The translations under genes and the position numbers were made by a program. 64,000 nt of DNA from Filosporella fistucella. Its lineage: Eukaryota > Ascomycota > Leotiomycetes > Helotiales. The stretch covers positions 2,108,001 through 2,172,000 of the forward strand of contig JAQJZZ010000010.1 of NCBI GenBank assembly GCA_030077755.1, given 5' to 3'. Below the pieces are notes generated by a model. It worked only from the letters and a program-made list of their open reading frames with translations. It was not told the origin of the DNA and did no database searches. Positions 41,062 through 52,200 of this stretch are shown here, in pieces (within the stretch, counting starts at the first letter, position 1; every line of letters starts with the position of its first letter).

Positions 41062-41880
41062 TTATATAAAATCGTAAATTTCTCGAGCAGAAGCAATCTG
41101 GGATGTCCAGCACCGTTTAATGAACTGTCCACTGACTATCCTTGAGACGTCAGGGAACTTGTGATTCCGATAGTTTTCTTCAACTTCATCCTCAGAGAGT
41201 TCAGGAAAAGGAAGCTGGCATGTCATTATAAAGTAGATTGTCGTGCCCAGCGCAAATAGATCGTCTTGCACCGTTGGTGGATCTCGCCAGCACCTGTCTG
41301 GTAATGAGAATCTCGGTCCACTACAAGCTGACGGTTTGGAGCCTGCAAGAGATGAGCCCCCAAAGTCTGCAATCTTTAGCCCTAGATATGCATCAAGCAG
41401 GATGTTCTTAGGATTTATATCGCAGTGAAGGACGTCTGCATCGTGTAGAAGCTGAACGCCTTCAGCTGCCTCTTGAACCCATCGAAGTCGCTGTGTTTCA
41501 GTGACCGTGTCGTTGTGGACAAGGAGATAAGCCTGTAAGTTGCCATTTGGCATATATTCCATAGTAAGGTCGCAGGTTTGAAGATTCCAACCAACGATTG
41601 CGACTAGACGAGGGTGCCGGCCAAGCTTGCGGTATATCTCGATCTCGGTCGTAAGGTCTCTGCGACTGTCCTTTTCCGATTGACCAGGCCATGGCGACTT
41701 CATTACATCGCCGCAGGGCAAGATCTCCAAGATCCCGGAAGCACCAGTGTCAAGAAGCTGACCCTTAGCGTAGCGCACATCATCTTGGATTGCTGGGGTG
41801 AGAGTATTTGGGACTTGTACGCTCATCTCGATTGTGATGATGGAGACGAGCATGGCGGAAGAGATGACAGAATTAAACAT
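41062..41880 (-). CDS. Protein kinase-like protein, HCD catalytic loop
   Basis: Single exon, 272 residues. The kinase fold is visible: VMKSPW (ATP-binding Lys), TEIEIYRKLGRHPRLV (helix C Glu), LTMEYMPNGNLQAYL hinge, VLHCDINPKNILLD catalytic loop with Asp and Asn, KIADFGGSSL (DFG) and DDLFALGTTIYFIM. The HRD Arg is Cys, so activation-loop control is of the non-RD kind. The Gly-rich loop is reduced (DTGASGILEI). The protein ends soon after the helix I region, so the C-lobe is compact. Many fungi carry such free kinases as accessory genes. The first 17 residues are hydrophobic and resemble a secretion signal; the next ATG would remove it. It is cargo of the 7.5 kb unit. Confidence 0.8.
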   Translation of the reverse strand: MFNSVISSAMLVSIITIEMSVQVPNTLTPAIQDDVRYAKGQLLDTGASGILEILPCGDVMKSPWPGQSEKDSRRDLTTEIEIYRKLGRHPRLVAIVGWNLQTCDLTMEYMPNGNLQAYLLVHNDTVTETQRLRWVQEAAEGVQLLHDADVLHCDINPKNILLDAYLGLKIADFGGSSLAGSKPSACSGPRFSLPDRCWRDPPTVQDDLFALGTTIYFIMTCQLPFPELSEDEVEENYRNHKFPDVSRIVSGQFIKRCWTSQIASAREIYDFI

Positions 41881-42227
41881 CCGTCGCGGTCGCGGTCTCG
41901 GTAAAATATATATCCGGTATTGGTCTGTGCTTGATGACCGAATGAGGACACTATAGTCAGAGTGCTTAGTACTTTAAGTGTCTCTCGTTATGTCCTGAAA
42001 ATACCTAGCATTAAAGTAGTGTGTAGTTTGCGATAGGTAAGTATGGGCGATCGCGCCACTCAAACTCCTATAGAGGGCAGTCACGTAACGTCCGCAGGAA
42101 TGTTTGGTAAGTTAGGAGCAAGACGAAGATCACACACTAATTTGAAGGAATAAAATATATCTATTACAAGAGCGGGTCAAATTTCCATGCAGGAAGGGGG
42201 CGGCTCTTGTGCAGCCTTGCGATTACA

Positions 42228-43140
42228 TTACTCTATCCATTTACAATCTCTTGTTTTGACGATGCGGACATCAAGATCAACACCTTTTAAAGTAGCTCGG
42301 ATCTCTTTCATGAACTGGTCAGCTTCCTTCTGGTCCGCTTCCTCCTGGTCGGCGTCTTCCTCGACTTCCTCTTGCTGCAGCCCTTCAAAGCAGAGTACTA
42401 ATCGCTCAAGACTTCTATGTCGCCGAAGAAATTTCCCGAATTCTTCCAGATCCTGTCTCGAGATACGCCGAACTCGAAGTTGAAGATAGAAGAGCTGTTT
42501 CCAGGTAATGTCTGATGGAAACCGAAGCAAGGTGATCCCGATACGTAAGCTCTTTAGTCCTTGACAAGATTGGATGAGCTTATAGCAGGCTGCAATATCG
42601 CCATGCTCCGGTATTGCCCCATTGTCATTTATTGTAGTAAGAGTTAACTCTTCAAGGGATAGATGTTGTGTCGGGAAGTCTCTTATTAGTCTATACAGAA
42701 ATTTGTCCGATCCAATATTTTTAGAATGTTTCGCTAAGTTCAAGCTTTTGAGACTTATCTTAGTCTCGTCGATGAATTTCCAAATTCTCCAAAAAACGGT
42801 TAGTTCGAGACTCTTTTCAATCCGTTGGTGTGGGAATTCATTACAAGACGGACATTGACCCCATGCAAGACGAAGAGAGATACTTTGGAGTTGTTTGAGT
42901 TGATCAAGGTTGGTTTCGAGCTGATCTTTTGATTCTGAGGAATGCCAATAGGATGAAATCTCGAGAGGCATACGGATAGGGCTAAGCCGAAGAAATTGAT
43001 TGACATTCTGGTCGCAACCGTGGTATGGAAAGCTCAGTCGCAGGAAGGACCCCGCAAGCTTACACCACGTCGTATTAACAAGACGGGCACATCGAAGGTC
43101 CCGTAAGTCCAAAAATTGAAAAAGTCCTAGCCAGATTTCC
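42228..43140 (-). CDS. F-box/LRR-like protein, N-terminus possibly disrupted
   Basis: Minus-strand frame of about 300 codons. At its start EIWLGLFQFLDLRDLRCARLVNTTWCKLA (two parts) matches an F-box, the Skp1-binding motif of SCF ubiquitin ligases. Leu-rich repeat-like text follows (LEELTLTT, LKSLRIGITLL, LERLVLCFEGL) and an acidic Glu/Asp-rich tail. A TAG lies just before EIW, where the usual LP(x)E start is expected, so the first exon is either separate or the gene is broken. Many fungal F-box genes of this kind are expanded and unannotated. It lies next to the kinase inside the 7.5 kb unit, on the same strand. Confidence 0.6.
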
Positions 43141-43160
43141 TAGGACTCGTTAGTTTACTG

Positions 43161-43640
43161 TTAAGCGTTGCTCGACACAAAATATACCGCTGGGAGAAAC
43201 CTCCAAATGCATAGATCCTGGGCTCTGAGTTTATCGATAATAACATGTACTGTCTTGGACAATGATGCAACAGCCAGTAACTCAGTAATTTCGCCAGGTT
43301 GAAGGGATAAATTCTTGAGCGTAGGTATTGTACCCTCTGTTTCTTCTTCGAGGTCCACTAATCTAGTAAGTATGCAAGACAGAGATCGAAGTTTTTCTTC
43401 TGGCAGCTCCTTCCCTATAAGCATGATTGTCCATGTATGTAAGAGTCTGACTCTCAAGGATTGCTCGTCCTCGTCCCGAGTTGCCGCGAGTATAATCTTC
43501 CCTAATTCTTGTAGCCAAGAGTCTCCTATATCAGAGTCGGCATCTCTATGCAATCGTGAATATAGTGACAAAAACTCTATAGTACGGAATGCACGCTCGA
43601 TCTGCAGGCCCCTTTGTGTCAGCGAATTATCTGATATATT
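43161..43640 (-). other. Helical open frame upstream of the F-box-like gene
   Basis: A minus-strand frame of at least 136 codons, open to about 43620 without an ATG (RAFRTIEFLSLYSRL at its start). It is rich in Leu and charged residues and looks like HEAT or ankyrin-type helices, without a defining motif. It could be the upstream exon or remnant of the F-box-like gene or a separate decayed gene. Confidence 0.4.
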
Positions 43641-44335
43641 TGAGAGGGATCAGAAGACGATCCAAGTGCCAATCTGGAAGATGATTGTTGTACGGTGACA
43701 CTCGCACTCCTCGTACTGTGGACTGTGAACCGCTGCTTTTCCTTACCTCGGATAGCTCAGCACGATATTTCATTTTGAATGCTCAGATCGTTCTGAGATG
43801 CAAGAAGTCGTATCTGCGACAGGAGATATTCAAGGGAAGAATCTCAGAGCATTGCCAGTCAGTAAGTGAACTTCCCTGCGGGGTACGCACAGCCACAAGC
43901 GCCGCGGGCACATATTCTATTATATAAGCGAGATACAGAATCACCGTGAATCGCTAAATTGAATGTGATACCCGGGGCGCCAGGGTGTAGCCTGCAGCAC
44001 GCTAGCCTCAATCGGTCAGTTACCTTGTCGGATGTATTAAGTCGTGTGGCAAGTTCAGATAAATTTGCATGTTATAATAGCCACAAGGCTTGCAAATGAT
44101 TTCTGGTGCGGTATTTATTGGACATAAACAATTCGAGTGACATCCATTTCTAAGTGTTAGGAGTGAAAAGAGAACTATCGTGGAGGTATGCTGAGAAACT
44201 CTATTATACAATGAATAAAGGTATTGTTGGCTTCACAGGGTAAATGGGTGATCACCAATAACTGCAGTTATTATGGGTTATAATTGTTGATGATTCTTCT
44301 AAGTCTAAGGGTGGCTTGGCGTTGATATACCCCTA

Positions 44336-44382
44336 GTCACCTGATTCGCTAAAGGCGGTGAGGCCTAGCCTAATCAGGTGAC
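44336..44382. repeat. Perfect 11-bp inverted repeat
   Basis: GTCACCTGATT (44336-44346) pairs with AATCAGGTGAC (44372-44382) across a 25-base loop. It lies in the right part of the 7.5 kb unit, with no adjacent gene. Confidence 0.7.
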
Positions 44383-44619
44383 CACTGGGAATGCCTTCAT
44401 CCCGACAGGTATCTTGCTAATTAAGCTCGAGAAAGATCATTACCAAAGAAAATTCTTATCGGAAAGACTTTACTAAAATTAAAAATTGGTTATAGAATAG
44501 GATAAGTATAAAAATATAGTGGCCGCCTTTACATATGGTGACTTTATGAAATCTAAAGGTGAAGTACCCTGACTTTTTCTTGGCACGGTGGGTTTCTCGT
44601 TGCGCAGGGATGGACGTTA

Positions 44620-44740
44620 GTAAGTCTTTTTAATTCATCTATCCACTCTTACGGCAAATGGAGAGTGCTTTTCAAGTCGACGATACTGTTTCTATTATGC
44701 GAGAAAATATGTGAGGCATATTATGAGGAGAATAACTTAC
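44620..44740 (+). pseudogene. Right part of the split SNARE-like locus
   Basis: Begins directly after the TA of the element end. From the ATG at about 44659 it reads MESAFQVDDTVSIMRENM and stops, matching MASALQAQVDATIRTMRET of the gene at 24134. The remainder is lost in AT-rich DNA. Confidence 0.6.
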
Positions 44741-45057
44741 CACTCAAAGATGTGAAAACTCTCTTTCTTCTTCGCACTACTCAAACCAATACATGCATTT
44801 TTGGTTTTCTCTTTGCTTTAAAATATTCTATGACGTCCCCTACTATTAATTCCCATGTCATTTCAATAATATTAATGAATAATTGAGCTTTTACTTTAAG
44901 CTAATATTGAAATCGTAAAGAAACAAAAAGAGTATATAAATTAAAATTTTAAAAATATGGCTATAATAGGCTCTGAGTCAAAGGCGATCGATCGTCTATA
45001 ATCCGCTAGGGTCTCTGCAATGTGTATTTTACTTACCTCTGAGCTTTCGTCAGCAGT
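44741..45057. other. AT-rich intergenic DNA
   Basis: Degenerate, AT-rich, no open frame of interest. It may include eroded remains of the SNARE-like copy and the 3' region of the cupin gene. Confidence 0.35.
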
Positions 45058-45819
45058 TCAACGCTTCTTGATGCCGCACTTGATAAGGCACTCTTCAACG
45101 CCTCTGGCGATACTAGTTGGGATAGCGGCCTTGAATTTATCGACATCAGCGCCGTCGACAGCTTCTCCAAAAGCTGCAGTAACGACGTTAGGGCTCATAG
45201 CGAACAACTGGTCAGCGACTTGACCAGCTCCAAAATCCTCGCTATTAAAAGAAGCGACGAAGACAGCAATGTCGCAGGTAGGATTAAATTGCGTGTGGAC
45301 GGAGCCTTGGTAAAATGGCTGCATCTCGAACTGGTTAATAGTATTCTTGATAACACGGCGACCGCTAGTAGCATCGCCGGGCTTATTAAAGACGCCGTTC
45401 TCGGGAACCATCTCGGTCTGGACTGCACCTTGAGTGACGATTTGGAGCTCGGTAGCGCGCGGGTGGACGTGAGGAGTATTAAAGCCGCAGCCTTTCAAAA
45501 AGCCAACTGCCATACCAGATCCAGTGCCGACGAGAGCAGGGAAGGTCTTGCGGTTAGCGGCGATGAGGTCTCCTCCCTTTCCTCCCTTATCTGTTAGTGC
45601 TGGGTTACGGAAGGCGAATTTGAACTGCTCATCTTGTGGCAGAAGGGTGAATCGGTCGGCGGCGGTATCGGCGAGGAATAGTTGCTGGGTAAAACTGAGT
45701 CCGGTTGGTGCGGATAGTATAGGAGCGATAGTGGTAGTTGGCGCTGGCTCAGGGTATGTCGGTGCTGCAATAGCGACAAAGACCAGGACGGCAGAAGCGA
45801 TGATAGAGTTGAAGAGCAT
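45058..45819 (-). CDS. Secreted germin-like cupin (spherulin-type)
   Basis: Single exon, 253 residues. Signal peptide (IIASAVLVFVAIAAPT), then a cupin domain: GCGFNTPHVHPRATELQIVTQG near residue 110 gives the H-x-H-x4-E metal ligands, and GSVHTQFNPTCDIAVFVASFNSEDFG near residue 172 gives the second His and the strand following it. These are the manganese ligands of germins and spherulin 1. Fungal members are extracellular; some have oxalate oxidase or superoxide dismutase-like activity and some only a structural role. The protein ends with a basic KCGIKKR tail. It lies just outside the 7.5 kb unit and appears intact. Confidence 0.85.
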   Translation of the reverse strand: MLFNSIIASAVLVFVAIAAPTYPEPAPTTTIAPILSAPTGLSFTQQLFLADTAADRFTLLPQDEQFKFAFRNPALTDKGGKGGDLIAANRKTFPALVGTGSGMAVGFLKGCGFNTPHVHPRATELQIVTQGAVQTEMVPENGVFNKPGDATSGRRVIKNTINQFEMQPFYQGSVHTQFNPTCDIAVFVASFNSEDFGAGQVADQLFAMSPNVVTAAFGEAVDGADVDKFKAAIPTSIARGVEECLIKCGIKKR

Positions 45820-47584
45820 ATTAATAGATTGATGGGGTCTGAGGAGGAAAAGTAAAAGAAAGGTATTATTTAAAGATCAGAAAAGGAAAAGTGTTAAAGA
45901 AAAGGATTTAAGACGGGAAATACTAGTTTTCAAGTACTTGATAATGTGATGGAGATTAGAATAACTTATATGTTAGGTTATATATTTCTTTTCTAATGGC
46001 GTAATGGCAATGACACTAAATTAGGTCTATAAATAACTCTAATCCATGATTCTTTTGGTGGCTTAATATGGCTCTATGAGCTGCGGATCCAATTTTGGCC
46101 CTGCGTAGCTGACTTAACAAAGGCTTACTATCCATACCTGTACGACTGACCTAGTTTGATTGGCGAACTTTGGTTTCCTTATTCATTCTGGTCAACATCT
46201 GATTTTAATCATGGAGGAGGGCATGCTCGGTAAAGAATATGTAGGTGGCATTGGTAAGCTTCTATATATGCCTCTGTAGGCGCGGTACACTCGTCTCACA
46301 AGCGTATGAGTATCCTGTTTGATGCCATAATAATCGTCATTAATATTACAATGCAAACTAAGAGCACCATGTTGCCGTCTCAGCTTCTACCGACACGAAA
46401 TGACGTCATAAAGCACCCTGTCCTTATCATCTGGGGCCCATAAGGAAAGTCTGAGAAGCATCTCATCCCGGCCATTCAAAGCTATATATGGTTTGTGGTT
46501 AACTCTCCAGTCACCCGTCCGCTCGTCTTCTCCAGAATCTTGTAACTTTGTCACGTGCGACTCGAAAACCTGTCACGAAATTCTTCTTGATAGAACCAAT
46601 CATTTGCTTCTCTCTTGCATCCAAATATTGAGCCTCCTCGCCCATTTTCTCCAGAAGCATGATGGAAAACCCTCCAGAAAACTAACAGACTTTTGAAGCT
46701 CCAACTCACATATGCGCCGATTAGCAGAGATCTTGAGGTGTCGCAAGCCGCTGCAGGTGGAAAGCGTATAAAAGCTAGATTTGCCTTTTGCCAATACTCG
46801 TCCCCAATAGATTCATAGCCATCTAAAAGTGATAGAACGAATGTGCTCTGTCCGCCTTAGAATTATTGCAACCAGGTAAACGAGCAATTTAACCGGTGAC
46901 GAGATATAAAAGTCATTCTCCTTATAGAGTAGACCAGACTCGCTGACTTCCTCGCTGACTTGATGTCAGGTCAGAGATAGACTTGTTAATGTGTGTTTTA
47001 AGTCTGCCTGGCCTGATAAATTAGTTATTTCGTGTAGATATGATGCTTTAATTTGATGGGGTTCTTTTTGGTTATGATGCCGAACACTGTATGTCCACAT
47101 TTTCCTCCTGAGTTCAAGAGTGAGCTGTTGGAGGAGGCCGCACTTTGCTTCTACCATAGAGTGCAGAAAGGCTGAGATAAAGTTAACAAAGGTATAAGAA
47201 CAAATGAATAGTCCTAGATTCAAACCGTTCAATACAAAAGCCCTGAGGTGAGGGAATCTTCAAGTTGCTGCCGAAGGAAATGGTCGAGGCGTTTGCAGAG
47301 TCCCGGTTAAAGCCCCGTTTAGACATGTCCAAGCATATGAAGAAACGCCGGAGGTCTTGGTGAGTCGAAGGCCATATCTACGAGGATTAAGTATGATTTC
47401 AGAACAGAGGTTCATCAGCTAGTCAGAGCAAGACATGAGGCGCGAGGTCTATACTAAAAATAATTGATGTAAATTACTATACGTATTCATTGACGTCCTG
47501 GTATCATTATCTTTTTAGCCATTAACCGACGTTGACCAGAAGTTTCCCTAACATCTTTATAACCATACCGGATGCACATCCATG
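45820..47584. other. Gene-poor region
   Basis: AT-rich and without a supported gene. A plus-strand frame near 47275-47350 (LPKEMVEAFAESRLKPRLDM) is protein-like but unrecognised. The 5' side holds the cupin promoter. Confidence 0.35.
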
Positions 47585-47960
47585 TGAAAACATAGAAAAT
47601 CGACTCGAGGTCGTGGCAATATGTGTGGCATTTTTCTTAAAGCACCTGGATCGCTATAAACTACATCATGCCAATCCAGTAATTAGCTCCACTCGGCACA
47701 CTATCTAACTCCTTTGTCAAGTCCAGGTCAGTCAACATCCCTATTAGGTCTCCCCTAATAGTAGCTTCTATGATAATGATATTGTTTTCGGAAATGTCTC
47801 GATAAAGAATCTTTCTACCCTTAAAAAGTGACTTGTGTCCCCGGATAACATCACGTAGCGCCTCTAAAAGCTCTCTAACTGACTTGTATACCTGAAGTGG
47901 TCGGCCTGCTAGGGAAACCACTAAGCAATAGTGGACCCGGTTACCGTAAGTCTCACTCTC
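47585..47960 (-). pseudogene. FunK1-type protein kinase fragment
   Basis: The minus strand reads NRVHYCLVVSLAGRPLQVY, VRELLEALRDVIRGHKSLF and KILYRDISENNIII, the catalytic loop of the fungal FunK1 family (here YRDISENN), then GMLTDLDLTKE (DLD in place of DFG, normal for this family). After the stop at 47661 it continues KCHTYCHDLESIFYV, matching the family's HTYRHDLESFFYV. Stops and missing N- and C-lobes mark it as a remnant. FunK1 genes are highly expanded in many fungi and often lie near transposons. Confidence 0.65.
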
Positions 47961-48724
47961 ACAGCCTACCAGACTATCAGGCTTGGCTTCTTGATACTGT
48001 GATGGCCGGTTGCGTTTGGCTCGTGATTTTCAGCGTCCACGGTGATTTCCACGTCTGCCGCTATGATAAGAGTCCTAATTTTTCTGAGAAAGAAATAAAG
48101 AATAGAGAGGAAGCTAATATCTGAAATGTTATTACTAAGGCATGAAATCACCTATAGGAATAAGTCGTTTTTATAATGAAAGTAAACTCGGTCCCTAATG
48201 TTTCATATATTTAACTAGAAGAATTTTTGAGATAGCACTCTTGACTAGCAAGTGTGACTTGCCTAGTTGTAGCTTTGGCATCGTTGGCTCAAGGGACATC
48301 GAGAGGGTTGATCTTAGGAAAACAATTCTATACCTAAAGATCTATTGCTCCTAGCACGAATAATATCCTTAGTAAGTATTGTGAAGAATACATTAAATTG
48401 CACCAAATTTCCTCACCTAATTTGATAGAATTGACAAGATATTATAGTCTAATAGTAATATATTTTAAGGCAAACTATTTAACAAGAAACCTTTTAACGC
48501 CTAACTTATATTAGGAAACGTAAAAATCTTAGAGGTAGCATTAGCAGCTAGTGCCTCTGTTACTATCACAACCCCTGTGGCACTATTTCAACCTCGGATC
48601 GGCACTGGCAATACTAAATATAGTGGAGGATTGGATATGCAAGAGTAATCAGGCAATAGCTCTCTGTTTCTGTCCAGTGCTTACAACATACCACGGGCGA
48701 GCTAACGGCATAAAGGTTGTGGAC
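47961..48724. other. Gene-poor AT-rich region
   Basis: May contain further decayed N-terminal kinase sequence up to about 48150 (minus strand). Nothing else is recognised. Confidence 0.3.
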
Positions 48725-49140
48725 ACGTGCTGATATGTTCCCCGAGCCGAAGTACCGACCTGGGTGTCGATCTTGTATTGATCTGCATGCCACAGCCGCC
48801 AGAGCACTATTGACGATCTCCTGCATAGTGGGGAGGCCTTAGAACTCGGCTAAGAACCCTCTAAAAGTTTTAGAGATGGTACCAGCTCAGTGGCAGAGCT
48901 AGAGGAAAGGAAGTCTATTACGTTATAAAAGGTGACTCTTTGCAAATTAGGCGTAAGGGCGACGACACGAACGTAATTTCCTAATAAGAGTGGTTTAGGG
49001 TATTAAGAACCAGCTATAGAATCTAAGTTAAAACAAAATAACGACAGATTAAGTTATGCATAGAATTTTTGATACTTGAAGTCAATTTACCGGTTGAATT
49101 TTCCGGCATGTAAGGCCTCCCGTTACGCAGGGATACACGT
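48725..49140 (+). mobile_element. Right end of a pogo-like element (NLR-unit type), partner not found
   Basis: Collinear with 8530-8935: GTACCGACC(T/C), then CCACAGCCG, TTGACGATCTC, GCAAATTAGGC...GGGCGACGAC and CCGGTTGAATTTTCCGGCAT, ending CGTTACGCAGGGATACACGT at 49140, followed by TA. No matching left end lies nearby, so it is a solo end or the right boundary of a larger unit. Confidence 0.65.
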
Positions 49141-49232
49141 TAGAGAACGTAATTATGCATAAATAAACAACGATAAAACGGTACCAAAACGACCGGGATA
49201 GTGTCTTCAGGTGGCCTTGCATGTGAAATCAT

Positions 49233-52200
49233 TCAAGCTAAGCGCTTTCTTGCGATATACCCCTTAATGAGATCATCATGTAGATCAGCCTCATTAACCC
49301 AGCTATTATCATCTTCTGGATATCCTTTCCACTTGACCCAGTACTGGGTGGTCATCTTCTTGCGCCTGCCCCGTCCAACCAGGACAACTTGATCACCTAT
49401 AACTCGTTCAACTTCGAACTGGTTATCCTCAGGATCGATAGCGGATGGCTTAGGTTCTTGAATAGCTTGTTTCATAAGCAGAGGATATTTTAGATCTTGA
49501 CGAGAAGTAGGTATACCTCTGGTAGAGTCGTTACCAAGATTGCTATAGGCTTCACCGATTTGAGAATCAAATAGCTCCTCGCTGTCAAGAGTATTCCCTG
49601 GATCTAGTCTGTGATGAGCAAGCCGTATATAAATCAAACAAATAGGCTCAAGTTACCTGGATTTAATGAGTCGCTGACGATGATGAAATCTTCGTCGAGG
49701 TAATTGCAACCCTGCTCAATAGCTATATCATCGACTAGGGGAATAACAATTCCTATTTCTTCGTCAGGCTAAATTCTCCAAAACAAAATTAGTGTCGTTA
49801 ATACATACTAGGAACTGCAGGAGAATATTCAGGCTCTAAGGCTTGAGGCTTCTCCTGGTTAAGGTTTGTGATGTCCTCTATCTCAATCACATCTTCTCCA
49901 ATAGGCGCGGTGGCTGATTGAGGGAGCAGGCTCGGGTCAATATTTTCAAACATATCAGAACGCGATTGCGGAACCGGCATGTAGGTCTCGGTCTCGGACT
50001 CGTCTCCCGCCCATTCGGTCAATGGTGTCAAATTTCTCGAGTTCACTAACGGAGGAGTTGACGGAGCGGTCGAAGCAGGAATAGATAAAGACTTTGAACG
50101 ATGAGTCGAGGGCGGCGTTGACGAGGAGATCTTTGATGTTCTATGCCTCTTCTGGTTCCACTGTTCAGCCGTCTGGTCGACAAATTCGTATACGTGCGTC
50201 GTATATTTTTCAATACTAACATCCGGGTCTTGCTTGAAAGTAGTTCTAGCTACCTTGCAGTTACGGGTTCTAGCGCCCACGTCATTTGCCAGCTTAGACT
50301 TTTTCGATGCCTTAACAAACTCGGCGCAATGAACGTTCTGAAGGTGGAATTTAACCTCTTGGGCGGACCTGAAAGCGTCTTCGCACTGCGGTAATGAAAC
50401 AAGTGGGCACTCGAGTGGTTTGGAGTCGTCTGGGCTTTGTTTTTCGAGGATCGCAAGATGGCCGGATAGATGCTCTCTCCATGGGGCAAGATCGGGGAAT
50501 TGTTGCATTCGTTCCGTTGCAGGCAGCGCTGTATTGCCTCGACAGAAGGGACATGTACCAACTGAGGCAAGTGCCCCACCATGGGTGAACGGATTGCACT
50601 GCACCGGAAGAGGGTTGCAACGGTCCAAGTGATCTCGGCAATGGCTCTCCCAGGCCTGGTTGCCTACAACCCATTCGCTGCAAAAGAAGCATAGTTCAGC
50701 AAAACCATTCTTTGCCGTAAGGTGCTTCTTGTGGCAGCTATATATGTGACGCCATCTTTGTGAAGCCGGTTTACTGTCAACATAGCTCGTATTAGCTGAG
50801 TACTTAGCAAAAAGAAGCTGTGGTACTAACCTGAGTATCTTGCGCTTACGATCTGTCATTGGGCAGAAACATTTTTCTGCCTCTAAGCCAGGGCGGCATG
50901 CAACTTCAGTGTCTTGTTGATAGAGGGTGATTAGATCACGGAGGACTGTTCGCCCTATATCGCTACGAATAGGAGCGATAACAAACATGTTGTTTGCTAA
51001 ACGATCGCGTTCTGGCATCAGAGCACGGGCACGAGAAAATAAAGTCCGGTGGTGCCCAGTCGAGTCAGACTCGCCGTTCTTGGAGGGAAGCCCCTTCGGT
51101 TGGTGCTTCTGGCATTTGCGGAGCTTTTCTGTGACAAGCTTCCTCTTTTGTGCCTGCAATTCCTTTCGCCGATTCTTCGTTGCCAAATCGTCTTTGGAGG
51201 ACAGAGATAGATTTTCTAACTCGTTTTCGATGACCCTGAATTCCGGGCTATTCTCGAGCTCGTCCTGCTCCTCAGCGGGGAGAGACTGCCACAGTTCCGG
51301 ATTGCGGGACACAGTCAAGCCCCGAAACAGGTCACTAGGAAGGCTGCGTACTGGAGCGCCGAGGTAGGCATTTTGACCGTCAACCCCGGCATCGTTCGAG
51401 GCATAATGATCGCGGTGGGTGTTCTCGCCTGTGTGCCCGCCATACTTCATTCTCTGAGTTGATGAATACAGCTTATCTATACACATTAGTTAAAAGGTGA
51501 ATATTTCCAATCAGTGTGGGCGGGATATACCAATAATCTGTAAGCCTTCCGCCCTGAAATCATGGTTTGTAGGTGGCACGGCATAGGAGGAGCGAACGCC
51601 CAGTTCCCTCAAACGTCTACTATACACGCCGGCCGTATCGACCTCTCCAGTGCTTCTCTGAAAGAAGGGCACGTCGATAATACCCGGATCCCACTCCAGT
51701 TGATACATCTCGTCATCTAATGACGGCTCAAGATCAAGAAGCACCTCCATTGTCTTGTACATTCTAAAAGCGCCCTTTGAGACGAAAATAGCAAGGTATG
51801 TAAGGATTGGATTCCAAAACAACGGCGTAGGCACTAACCCCTCGTGCAAGGAGTGCTGTGGTCTATTGAATCATTAGCCTTCAACCAGTCTTAGGGTCTT
51901 TTGGTCAAGCAAACCTTTTGTGTGGGGTTTTGGTCATATTTTTCGCGTCTCGCATAAGCTGTATAGCAAATTCTGGGTCTCCATTCTCGTTTCGAAATAG
52001 CCCAAACTTAACGTCCTAATAAAAGCCATTAGTTACAGCTTCTAATTATTGTTCGAGCACCAAGAGACTTACTCGATAATAGAGGCCTCGGCCAGAATCA
52101 GGTCGGCAAGTGGATTCTATATACTCTCCCACTCTTGATGACGAGAAGACATTTGCCTGGATCTCACCCCAAAGATCTATTCTAATTCCTGGCCTCGAGT

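Larger units (their letters stand above)
37099..44617. mobile_element. 7.5 kb pogo-ended unit with transposase remnant, kinase and F-box-like gene
   Basis: The left end is ACGTCCATCCCACCGTGCC at 37099 after TA. The right end, read inverted from 44617, is ACGTCCATCCC followed by 17 extra bases ending in CCC and then ACCGTGCC, with TA at 44618-44619. The left terminus thus looks like the right one minus a 17-bp deletion between CCC repeats. Joining the flanks over one TA (CCTACT-TA-GTAAGTCTTTTTAATTCATC) resembles the site upstream of the intact SNARE copy (CCTCTAAGTAGCC...TTCATC). Inside are a decayed pogo transposase (37686-39545), a protein kinase (41062-41880) and an F-box-like gene (42228-43640). 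Confidence 0.6.

Noticed and set aside
42015..42075. Possible second transposase start (MGDRATQ-like)
   Set aside because: Only about 30 bp resemble the transposase start at 37686, and no downstream transposase text follows.
42187..42483. Ser/Trp-rich plus-strand frame
   Set aside because: Antisense to the acidic tail of the F-box-like gene.
50143..51367. Several plus-strand frames over the recombinase gene
   Set aside because: Antisense shadows of the zinc finger exon.
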